64,000 nt of DNA from Platerodrilus igneus (Eukaryota; Arthropoda; Insecta; Coleoptera; Lycidae). The notes beneath the pieces were generated by a model. It had not been told where the DNA came from. It did not search any database and saw nothing but the letters and a program-made list of their open reading frames with translations. Where the stretch lies: the NCBI GenBank assembly GCA_036346225.1, contig JARFIW010001670.1, forward strand, positions 3,472,001-3,536,000, given 5' to 3'. Made by a program: the position numbers and the translations under genes. Below, piece after piece: positions 10,730-23,200 of the stretch; the first letter of the stretch is position 1; every line of letters starts with the position of its first letter.

Positions 10730-12319
10730 CTATATGTATATATGTATATAATTGTGACTTAAAAAACAACAAAACAAATTAGTCTTGAGTAATTTAAATA
10801 TTTGAACAGAGAAAAATCAATACCACTGGATTACTCATATCAATTGTGCTTACCTATTTATCCTTGTGCTATAATTTTGTTTCATTTATGGTTAATTGGT
10901 GTGTGAGGAAACGTTTCTGCTACTCCCCAATATTACCTTACATTGTAATAAAAGTTTTTGTAATGCCTTTATCGTTATTATATTATATAGATTATCCAAA
11001 CAGTTATTTACATTTTACAGAGTACGGAATAATTTCTGCTTGATCCGCATACTATTCTTATTTTTTTATTTCAGGTTTGCCTGACTATTTTTATTGCAGG
11101 TATGGTCACTAATTCCCTACAGCCGCGCACATTATATGTGAGACTGCTTTCTACAACCCCCCCTAATCCCCGATTGAGCCCGGTCATTCCTTTGGTTTTC
11201 TTTGTGTTACGCACGGCCTCGATTAACGTAACAACTGGTCGAGGAAGCCCTTGTGAACTTGGTAATATTAAGAGGAGAAGCAGGTGTCCACCATGTAGAC
11301 TTCTCTAATTCGTTTCATCCACACACTTACTCTTAACGAAAATGATGTACCTGAACTTCGATTGTTACTTTTAATCGCAACGTATAATTATAGTAATTAC
11401 ACCAGTTTACAAGGTACCTATATATGTAAAACGAACGTATGGACTATACTCTTTCGCCAAAATATACTCAGCGCAACATGGAAATTGCAACACCACGAAG
11501 GGTTGAAAATTTGTTTGCCAAACTTGGCACGTATATTTAACTACTCAATGGTGATAATCGATAAAAATTTCATTGTGTGGTATTTGTATATCTGACACTT
11601 CTGTCATTTATTTTTAATATTATTATCGAATGTAATTCTTGCAAGTTATGGTTAAATTTTGTGTTGTATTTGTTGAACTTTAGTTGATTTTATTGTTTTG
11701 AGGACGTGATTATGCCTTGTGTGCGGCAATGATGAAATTACCGCAAGTAATTACCTCCAAAATATAAACCGTAGTGATTCCCATTGTATGTCACTGATAG
11801 ATCTTGAAGCTAAATCCTTTTTATAATCTTTAATTTTACCACCTCCTGCTGATGAAAAAAAGGATTTAAATTTTCTGAATAATACTAAAACAAATTAATA
11901 GCTCTATAACATACTTTTCTACATCATAAAAAAAAATAATCGAAAACACAAATACTTAATCTATTGTCGCAAAACTTGGAAATTAAAACCAATTTAAAGA
12001 ATTTGGAATGCGACTATTTTGGATGCATAAATGCGTTTAATGTCTTTTGTATTTTTGTTATTTTTGAACTTCCTTTAGACACTGCACTCGACATTATTTA
12101 CATTTAGTTTCTTTAATTATTTTCCAAAGGAGACCTGCATAAAAGTAGATGAAAAGTATGTTTTAAATATCTGGTGCTTTTGGGGTAGCTTTTAATTTTC
12201 TTGTCTAATATTTTCCAAAATAGAGCATAAATAAAATCGATTATTAAACTTAATGGTACAACGTAGGTTTTAACTGTCTCACAACTACGCTTACATTAAA
12301 AATTGAAATGTAATTGTAG
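9904..12319. other. Upstream flank of the lipase; no exon identified
   Basis: The missing 5' exon(s) of the lipase, including the signal peptide, could lie here, but no frame combines an ATG, a hydrophobic start and a phase-0 donor convincingly. A GC-richer patch at 10400-10580 and a frame at 11102-11308 (ATG just after TTGCAGGT) were considered and left unassigned. An (AT)n tract lies at about 10687-10730. Confidence 0.4.
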
Positions 12320-12515
12320 CCAGAAATAATTCAGCGACATGGATATTCTGTAGAAGAGCATACCATTACCACAAACGATGGTTACATTTTGACTATGTTT
12401 CGAATAGTACAGACAAGAAATTCTTCGAGTACAACGAAAGGACCACCAGTTATTCTGCAGCATGGTTTTTTACACAACTCTGCAGTTTTTGTAGTTAGAG
12501 GTCAAAAATCGCTTG
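12320..12515 (+). CDS. Lipase exon A (N-terminal lipase region)
   Basis: 196 nt, entered in phase 0 after TTGTAG and ending in phase 1 at the donor G|GTAAG. It encodes the conserved PEIIQRHGY start of the mature enzyme, [11 protein letters not shown], and the oxyanion-hole segment [13 protein letters not shown]. Confidence 0.85.
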
Positions 12516-13460
12516 GTAAGTTAACCCATAAAGTATATCTTAATAAATAACATACGTTTTATATATAATGTATTAGTTAATAAGATGAAACAATAACTTA
12601 GATTTATATGCAAAGCCTATATGATCATTTCAAATCGAGCTAGTAATTGCAAGTTGGAAAATATTAGGTCACGCGCAGAATTCAAACCCGTATCTTCAGC
12701 TTTCGGGTCGATGCGTTTTCCAATTACCCCAGCGGGTAACGACAATTGGAAACTATACAAATCTAAAGCATGTATGTAACCATTCATCAAAGCATCAACC
12801 CGACTATGAAAGCACCCAACCCCCTAATAAATAGAATTTGCATGCTCCTACATACTAGCAACCCCGTCTCTAACAAATAATAATTAACAGTAATTGTAGA
12901 AGTTAATCTAAGTAGAATAGGGAATTTTTATCTTTTTACTAACGCTAAATTTTAAGAACCACACTTACACATACCTGAGGCAAATAATGCAACAAACAAA
13001 TTCTTTCCTCTGAAAGAACCTAGTTTTTATGTAATGGTATAAGTTCAAACTTGTACAAAATTAGACCTATTCAATCCAACCTTTTGGTAACCTGGGCAAA
13101 TATAAACACAAATTAATATTTCAAACACACTTCAAGTATATCTGGATTTTCAGCTGTCGATGGTCCTAGTACTGGGGGCATTCAAGGTGAATGCAAATAA
13201 TACACAAACACACACACATACATACACAAACACACAAAACACCTCTCAAACACTGTACAAACACGAACACCTATTCACACACTTACATTGCCTTTTCTAC
13301 ATCTAGATTTCCGGCTGCCGATGATCCGGACTGATAAGGCGATATCCATTGAGCGTTCTTCCTTGACGACTGGGATATTCGGCTGCCGATGGTCCTGCTT
13401 CTAGAGGGGGAACGTAACACAGATATCAACATCACATGCACAACACACATACACACAACC

Positions 13461-13491
<31 letters not shown>

Positions 13492-15278
13492 GCATACACA
13501 CACACCTTGCTCACGGTTACTTTCTCAAACGCTGTACAAATACAAATGCCTATTCAGACACTTACATTGCCTTTTCAACATCTGAATTTCTGGCTGCCGA
13601 GGGTCCGGACTGATAAGGTAATATCCGTTGAGCGTTCTTTCTTGAAGACTGGGATTTCCGGCTGCAAATGATCCTGGTCCTGGAAGGGGAGCGTAACACG
13701 GAAGTCAACACTATATACACAACACACACACACACACACACAACACACATACATACACAACTTCACCAACTCACATACACACACATAACACAAGCTCCAA
13801 ACGCGCGCGCACAAACAGACACACCTTACTCACGGTTACTTTCTGGCGAAAGCCGGGTCTGCTTAAATTTCAGGTAGCAGACTACTGAAACTTTAGAACA
13901 AATAAATAAAAGATTCTATTACTTGCATTATGCAATTACCTAATATGAATATTGAATAGTTAGCTGACAGCCGTAATTCATATCCTTTACTGTATTCACG
14001 ATCATTTTGCATGTTTATTAGCAAGTGCAACTCCCTTTCAATTTAAACCGTTGTTTATCTAACATCCTGTAGAATTTTTATTAAATATTCAGGTATAAAT
14101 TCAAATATTTTAAATCTATTATGTTTTAGGTATAGCCTTAAATCTGGTATTTACTTAAAAACATTTGCTTCGGAAATATTCTAATAAGTTTAAAACGCGG
14201 TTTGATTATCAAAACATTAGTTTTCAGAAAAATTACAATGTTTTCCGAAGGTTTGTTGACCAGCACACGTTAATTGCGGCTGCTGTTTTGGTTGCTTACT
14301 TTACTACTTTCTCACTTGTCCGCAAGGATTACCGTAACACAATTTGACATACTTCATAGTCTTACTTACATGTGTACATTTACAGACTTTTCCATTACTA
14401 TAAAATTTCACTATTAAAAACTATGGTAACCGCATGGCGACATTTGAAAGAGAAATGAACAACTCATCAACTGTTATGAACTGCCTGCTTGATCCACTTT
14501 TAACTGGTTATATAGTCGAGCTTTCGTGTTACGTCATTCATCTCGAATCATTTATGTTCTTATTGGTTGAAAATATAGATTTGTCTCTTATGTTAGTATC
14601 GAGAATCTGCGTTCATGATACAATTTCAGAAATCTTCGTCGTCTTACGGTCTGAAGGCACTAATTAGTTCCATTTACGTACGCGTGATATTATTTTTATG
14701 ATTTATTGGTGTAATTCGTCTTAATTGAATGGACGTTTAAGTTTCTTATCTATACTTAGACCCATTTATTCTAGATGGTCAAAGAACATGTTTTTCATTA
14801 CTTTTAATATACTTGTTATGAATAGAAATTAAAATTAAATATTATGTCCGCAGTTTCTCATAAATCTTTTATTAATTGCCAACTGATATTCCTTTTTTTA
14901 CCTTTGAACATAAACACGATCAAATGAAATCCTTTATAATAATTACGTTTTATGCGTTATCGACACATCAAAGAGTACATTTTGTATGAAGCTCTTTCAA
15001 GAACATCCTATTCGAAGAACATAGTAAATACCATTATTTCATTCTTTATCAACAAGAATGAAAATTTCTTTAATCAAAGGTTTTGTACATTTATGGTTAA
15101 TATACTGAGTTTTTCAATAAATATTTCTCTATGTAAATAAATATTTAAATAATTTGAACCTTTTTTCTTGCATTTTTGCTATTCTGTTCGGATTTACGAC
15201 GTCGTATCTTCACAAAATGCTCCTGGATGACCTTTTGATAGCCTCTAATCACACCACATACACACGCGCGCGCGCGCG

Positions 15279-15358
<80 letters not shown>

Positions 15359-17912
15359 TGTAGTGAATGCACTCAGAACAAGAAATCTATGAATAGCAAA
15401 AACACTACGTTGTTAAAAATTTTTGATAACTAACTACGACGGTGGTATACTCTAGCGAAAGTACTACTCAGGGTTACGTACCAGCAACACAGCTGATAGT
15501 AACCAACATTAAAACATTTTATATTACCAATACAACTCGCAATAATGCCTAATTATAACTGAAACAACACCATGTGAAAGGTCATCGCTACTTCAAAAAT
15601 GGCCCGTCCCGTAATAGCAACTTAGTGACTTGAGAAGAATGTGCTATAATACGATGACATGTGTGATAGTGAAGTGAATTTTGTTTGAAATGAAACTTGA
15701 TAAGACTATATGTGAATATGAAAAAATTAGAGATATAGGATAGAAATGTTTGATTGTAAATGATATTAGTATAGAGTTAAGGAAAAATTAGTTAATTATA
15801 AGATAGAAATAGGTGGATTGTTAAAATAAGAAAAGCCCTAATGTGAAAAGATTATGCGTGTGTATTATAAAGCTTATAGAATTAGTTTCAGATAGAAAGT
15901 AGTTAGAAATATAAATTGTAAAATTGCTTACATATGCGGAAAAATAACGCAGACTTTGAATTATATATTTTGATTTGAGAGAACATGACGTGATAAAAGA
16001 TCACGAGAGGTCACTGAAACCCAAACTCCAAAATAAATCTCAATAAGATATAAAAGAATTCGGAAAAAGTAGGAATTTTCGTAAATTCATGATCGTGCCC
16101 TAAATAATACTAGCGTACTTTTATTTATTGAAATGTACGAACGAAAAATGGAATTTCGCATGCATAAATAATTACCTTGTATGATATAAGCGTATTGAAA
16201 ATAAATAGCAGGTAACGTAAGCTGTATATGGAAAAATAATTAATTTTAAGATACCTTATAACTCATTCAATGCGAACGCAAATCGATCATTTTAAGATAA
16301 ATACAAAGCCATTTACTTTTACTTATTAATTTTTAATACATTTTTGTTAAAAAAAATGCTTTTTATTTGTTGTAAATAGCATAGAATAGTACTAGCTTTA
16401 CGCATTTAGCATAAAACTATCAACGTGGTATTTAAAACCCCAATTTTAATATTTTTTTTGTACTGAAACACGTTTTGCCATAAAAGCAAAATATTTCTAT
16501 AATTTGCAACCCCTTTTGCATTAAAAATGCAATTACAGTTTAAATTAATTACCCCTGTGAATTACAGAAATTTATTTTAAATAAAGATTTCTCTAGAATA
16601 ATAGTCATACATATTTAGAGCTATGTAAATATCTAATTAATAAGTGAAATATTCATTCCAAGAAGCGGACCGATCATAGAACCCGTAAAAACTGATAAAA
16701 ATTATTTATTATTTATCGCACTCACTGTTGGAAGGAAGCGATGCGACACAATAACCTTAGTGTCAAACAAAGACGAAGTAGCGCACGTCACGAATAAGTG
16801 GAACGACATTACGAGGTAATAAACACCGCCATTTTAGATGCTAATAAGCTTTTCTAAAACCTATGCATCATAATGTTCCATACTATTCTACTACCTTCTG
16901 GAAATAGATAATTTGGATATATAAGAAGGCGTTTATTAAAAACAAGATTTCATTCGGTTCTTAAATTTGATCGCGAAGTGTTATTTTGATTTAAGTCGCG
17001 AGCTGTTGCGAAGATGATATTTGAAGTATGCAGTAAGCAAACTGTAATTTTATAATTATGAAGGTAAAATGAATATAGAAGGATGTTTTAAGTGCAAATT
17101 ACATAAAAATGGAATTTATTAATTACAATGAAGAGCAAAAATTCTTCAATATAACGCTATTATAAAAAATTTATTAAATAATGGAAAAGAAGGTTCAACC
17201 AAAAATGTACGTTGGTAATTGCTGTTTGAAACGAGGATTTTAAATATAGAAAATCTTGTAAGTTGATTTGACGTCAATTTAAAATAAGAAGATGTCTAAA
17301 TACGAGGAGCGTTTATGTGGATTCTGCAAGTGTTACTTGTAGATTTATTTTTAACTGATATTGGAGTATTTGTATTTAGTTTAAAGTAAAATAATAAGTG
17401 TTAACCATATAATATATTTTTTTGTGAGGATTTTTTGCCAGGAAAGTTTGTGTGCAGAGTTCGAAATACTTTGACCTTTTAATAGATTATCTGTCAAGGA
17501 ATTTTTTGGCCAAAACAAATCTTACAAGCATGGGAATAATCATTACCAGGTAAACCATCCATAACTAAAGAAATTTAATTTTGTAAATTTAAAATAAGGT
17601 AAAGAACATTTTCTTTAGAAATTATTTTATGATACAAAGAAATGATGTTGTAAATGTTCCTAATGCTTTTGTATGAGAGAAAATATTGCATACTGCATAA
17701 ATATTTTGTGATATTGCTGTGTTTGATTCCATTTTGAAAACTCCGTCATTTTCATTGAGTTGGCCAGTTAAAGTTAAAAAGGAAGGCAAGTGAACAATTT
17801 CAAGTTTAAAATTTGCTGTATTTGTATCACAGCACTCTTTTAGTAACGCTCTGAAGGCGGCGTTGTGACAGCACTCTTTTAACGACGCTCCTACGCGGGC
17901 CTTACCACATCA

Positions 17913-17946
<34 letters not shown>

Positions 17947-17951
17947 TTATG

Positions 17952-17995
<44 letters not shown>

Positions 17996-19991
17996 GTGAT
18001 ATTGATGTCATATATGAGTCATTAAACAGCATATTCTGTATATACAACCATCCAAAACCAGAGAAAATGAAAATTTTCTAATACTTAGTTTCTGTGAAAA
18101 ACACCCTAGACAACATTTCGTAGTAAGATAGGCTTAGTATATTAGTTTTCAAGTAATATCTGCGAAAATACAAATCACTTTTTGTTACGAAATACCATTT
18201 TAAATGCATATTATATAGATTTAAAGACCCGTAATTTTAAAAATGGATTCTACTATGTAAATGTTCGTCCTTCTAAAGAACTACTAAATTGCATTTAAAA
18301 AATGGCACGTAACCTAAACTTCAGAATTTTCCTACTAAAACATGATTTAGAGTACTTAATCCCAATTTTAAAACACTTTTGAAGTAAGTATGTTTTTCAC
18401 TGAAAAGTATCGATAAATACTATTTCAATAACGCGTTTCGTATAGCGAATATCAAAGTACTTATCATTTTAGAACTTAATTTTTGCAAATATTTAACAAT
18501 AAACTTGAATACTGCATTAATTTATTAGAGATTTCTTTCCGTTTTAGTGAGAAACGTAAAGTCCTAGTCAATTCATCGGTCGCGAGAATAAACTCATAGA
18601 TTAACGATTGTAATTCACATATGAGAGATAATCATATTTACGATAACACATAACATGTATGAACACATTCCAATTGGCGAGGTAAAACTTTTACGACGTC
18701 ATAAATTAACTACTTAGATAAGATAAATGTGTATAACGATCATAAATTAGATAAGACATTCGCAATACCAAACGACTACCTACAAGAATTTCTATTCATT
18801 TTTGGAATTGCACTAATTAAGATTTAAACGACCTAATAAACGTGTAAAATGAACAACATTTTTGAAGAAATTACATCGTTCAGGAGCCGTATCAACTAGA
18901 AAAGTATAGAAACTTCCGAGAGCGAATGATGTAAAAACCTTTTTATTATATACAGCCGGGAATAAATATAACAAAATTATTCACACATGGTTGGTCAAGC
19001 AATCACTAATGCTCTGTTTATAAAGCCACTTGCCGATAATGTGTTTAACGATCAACTAAGAGTTGTTATTTAAATTGCTTGCAATGTCGTGTTTGACGTT
19101 TAAAATATTAGTTAAAACAATATTTTTTAAAACATATGCAGTAAAACTCAACATACAAAACTAAATTTTATTGAAATATGAGCTACTTAAATGGGAAGAA
19201 GTATTATGAAGTTAAATAACGTTTTAATGGAAACATAAACGGATGAATGGGAGTTTGATTTTCCTACGCAGTTATTATGGTACAAAATGGAGATCAATGA
19301 CTTGGTTTGAAGAATTACGAATCCTGCATTATTTAATGGTCAAAACCGCAAGTATTTCATTGTTTAGAACTTTAGATAAACATTTTGTGATAAAATTAGT
19401 TTAAATTGATTAAGCTTGCATAGAATTTTTGGCATATTGGTATTATTTGTGAATGGATAATTTTCAGATTTTTTGAGGTAAAATTTAAAGTTAATTTGAT
19501 AATTAAAAAAGGTTTTTTAAGGGTTACTGATCAGCTCATTTAGGCTGGTTAATTGAAAAATATACAAATTACCCGTACACCTCTCTTTTAGAAAAATTTA
19601 TCTTTACATAAGAAAAGTTTAGGGATTACTAATTATAAACTAGGACTGGGTAAACCTTATATCAATGTTCAGTAGTTATGAAATATTGTTTTGTAGACTT
19701 CAGTTGTAAAATGCATTTGTAGGTTTCAATGCTTGGGTGTAAGTAATTCTTTGGATATGAGTCTTGAAGGAAGATGTTTGTTGATGTAGCTATTATTATT
19801 ATTATGTTTGTTAAGGAATATTTGTAAAACTATAATTTTGATGTTTGAGTTTCGTTGTTCCATTAGATCTGAGCTAGTAAGATAATACGGGCATTTTCAG
19901 GTAGCATATCACACCAAATAATTTTTTATATAATTAAATCACCTTTTATTGAACCCCAAAAGTCTGGGCGTATATAGCTACGAATTCACAG

Positions 19992-20038
<47 letters not shown>

Positions 20039-20188
20039 GTATTTTTAACTAATTTTAATTTATACTTAGTTGTTCTTTTTATAGCTGTGATAATGTGAAT
20101 AAATTTCACGAAACGTCGCATACAATTCAAGTTTTTAGTTTTTAACTTTTATACTTCGGTCATCAGTAACCGTAATCAGTTTTTATAA

Positions 20189-20220
<32 letters not shown>

Positions 20221-23200
20221 CATACATAATGACATACACATACACACAGCACACACACGCGCGCGCACACACGCGCACGCGGGCGTGCATTCTAATGCCG
20301 AAATAATATAAAGTTTTCTTTTTAGGATTCCTTCTTGCAAATGCCGGCTATGATGTATGGATAGGGAACTTTAGAGGTACATTATATTCAAAAGGCCACA
20401 AAAATCAAGACAACGCACATAGCCAGTACTGGGATTTTAGTTTTCACGAAATGGGCGTGTACGATTTGCCAGCCGAGATAGATCTTGTATGGAAGGTAAC
20501 AAAAAGAAAAATTATTTATATTGGCTTTTCAATGGGCAGCACGGCTTCTTATATCTACGGAACTACCTTTCCTGAAGAGGCTTTTGAAAAAATTAAAATA
20601 TTCATTGCCTTGGCTCCAATTGCGTTTCTTAAAGACACCGCAAGTATTATAAAATACGTAACGCCACTGTGGAAATATATCGAAGCAAGTATGTCTGATG
20701 CAGCCCCCGTGATTTATTTGTAATGTTTTAGCCTGCAATGCAATTTCTTACAAATGGATGCTTAAGAATAAGGAACCCTGAAAGGGTTAAGCAGCAATGT
20801 TTACCCTTTCCGTTCCAGATGAAACTTTGTAAAGTTTTACCAAGCATCATCTTCGGATTTGACTATGAACAAGACGATCCGGTAAGATTTTTAGAGATTT
20901 TATATTAGTTTCAGAACAATCTAATGAAATAGCTTTTATTCTATTAAAGTAAGATATAAGGAAACGAATTGTATATAACAAACATCAAGTAAACATTGTA
21001 TAATAAAAAAAGCAGATTCATGGTCTAGGTAGAAAAAAACGAATTCAATATTAAAATATTTAGCAGATGCACGTAAATATTAGTCGCAATTCACCCGTAA
21101 GAAAAAAAATTAATAACTACTAGTGAAATATGTGTTACGGGCCAATTTAGCACTACGACACCAAGGGACGGATCGGAATCCGTGCGCGGCCCAGCTCTAG
21201 CCGGTGAGGGGTGGGTATGATAAAAGTCGTAGATCGGGATTGATAAACGCCCTAAGATGACAATTATAGTGGGGCGTAAACTTGATAGTATGCCAAAAAT
21301 CGGAAATGACGGCAAAATGGGGTGGGCACCACCAGTAATGTCACTGTGTTAGATATATTCGGGGATCTCGTTACTGGTCGAGCAAACGCCCCTGCACTTG
21401 TTATAATAAAGCAATATGAAAATAAGGAAAAACTCACGGTGTAGAATGTACTAATTCATCCTACTCACGCAAATTACTACAACAGAATAATGCACCTGGA
21501 TTATACTCTTAACTCTATTTACAAACGCATGGCTGAAAAGAACACATTACTTAAGCAAAGGTGTATATAAGCAAATGTAGGTACGGCGTATATTGACTAC
21601 GCCACAGCTACGATCAAATTAATTATGATAACTAACCAAAAGTAACAACTAGGTGGGAGTTCGCACTGGCCAGGGCTACCAAAGATATACTTGTGAGTAC
21701 AATTATTTCTAAGGTGGGGTAGGTTGAATGCACCTGAGCCTCACGGCAGTACGGGTTCTTAGGTTTGACGACCAAAAGAGTGTAGACTATAGCCCAAAAT
21801 ATCACACGTGTTACACCGGGTGCATGCAAACCTCCGGTAACAATGTGGACGGTAGACGTAAGTCTACTTGAACTATCTAGGCGCTACAACTGGTACAGTC
21901 TTACGTTACGAAACAAGTTGTACAATTTGGAAAAGTATCGCAGCTTTAAAATTTTACGCGGTTGACTACAGTGAAAGTAGGGTAAATACGGGGCAAAATA
22001 CACTATCTACTTTTAGCTTCACTGACGGTAGATGCAAAAGAACATTCTATAGTTCAGGGTAAAGTATCCCAATACCAGCGTGCGAACTAGTTTGGTCACT
22101 CAGTAACTACTACAACGCTTACCTTGAAAGGTTTGTGGGGTGAATCAGGTCACTATAGACACAGAGAGGAGAGTGGGTGTCGGGATAATGCAACCTCCCT
22201 ACTAACTTTACCATAGGTGTGTGTTAATGCATCAGGTTCCCAACTAAATCGGTTAATTACAGCGTACGGCAAATGTAATCTGAGATCACTTTTCTTTCAT
22301 CCAAATAAACTCCGACTATGAATTGGTATCTTATAGGTATAATAATGACGGTATATAAAATCGGATGTTAGAGTGGACCTACAAAAGATTAATTAAAACA
22401 CACCCAAACGTAAAACGCGACTCGACACTTTTTAAAAATTTGACAATCCCCCCTGTCACTTTCTAGCCTTCCTCGCAATTTTGAAAAAGTGTACAGTTTA
22501 CTTGACTGTCCTTTATCACAAATCGGCATGTTTAATATGCTTGCTAAAGTGAATCATATAATACTAAACGTTGAATTAAACCGAACGTTACATATGCAGT
22601 CATTAGCGTTGGTAAAAACTAAAAAAACTAGATTAAAAGAAAAAAACATAGTTCTTGGCAAAATTCTTTGCAAATCATAAAATGTCTGAAAAAACTGAAT
22701 GTTCGTAAAGCTAAGGTTAAGTAAACGTTTTATAGGAATGCTAAAATATTAAACAGGAATACTGAAGAACACTGTGGTCATAAAAGCAAATACAGTAGAG
22801 CTGGATCAAAAACTGAGCGTGTATTGTGTGTGCGTGTGTGTGCGTATGCGTACGTGCGGGTGTGTGAGTGTGTGTGCGTGCGTGTGTGTGTGTATACTCG
22901 GTTTTTGATCAGTATAAAGGTGCAACACCACACGAAATATATAGGCACCTATAGCAAAATCTTGGTAACAAAACTCAAGGAATGCAGTATATTCTTGAAC
23001 GACTTCGTAAAAAATTGCGAGAATGGCAGCTTTGTGATTCGCATGGAAAATAGCTTTTCATGATTGTGAAACTTTTACGTTGAATTAAACAAATAGAAAA
23101 AAGCTGGAAGAATTTTCAACATCAGTTTAGTGTAAATTAATAAGATTAACTGACTGCGAATAATAAAGCGGTAAGGTCTTATAGAGATCACGAGAAGAAA

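Larger units (their letters stand above)
13871..20325. other. Remainder of lipase intron 1
   Basis: Long AT-rich intron sequence with several simple repeats (listed separately) and no supportable gene. Frames at 14165-14347, 14434-14667 and 14952-15140 have no family signature. At 17834-17905 a short imperfect tandem pair occurs (ACAGCACTCTTTTA plus a GC-rich half, twice). Confidence 0.5.

Noticed and set aside
11102..11308. 68-codon frame after a TTGCAGGT as the missing lipase first exon
   Set aside because: No signal-peptide-like start directly after the ATG, and no phase-compatible donor towards exon A.
12657..12757. A functional tRNA gene
   Set aside because: Box B and the arms are tRNA-like, but no complete cloverleaf with acceptor stem can be drawn.
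13283..13877. Frames rich in Thr-His or Val-Cys repeats
   Set aside because: They are translations of CA/GT tracts in the composite minisatellite.
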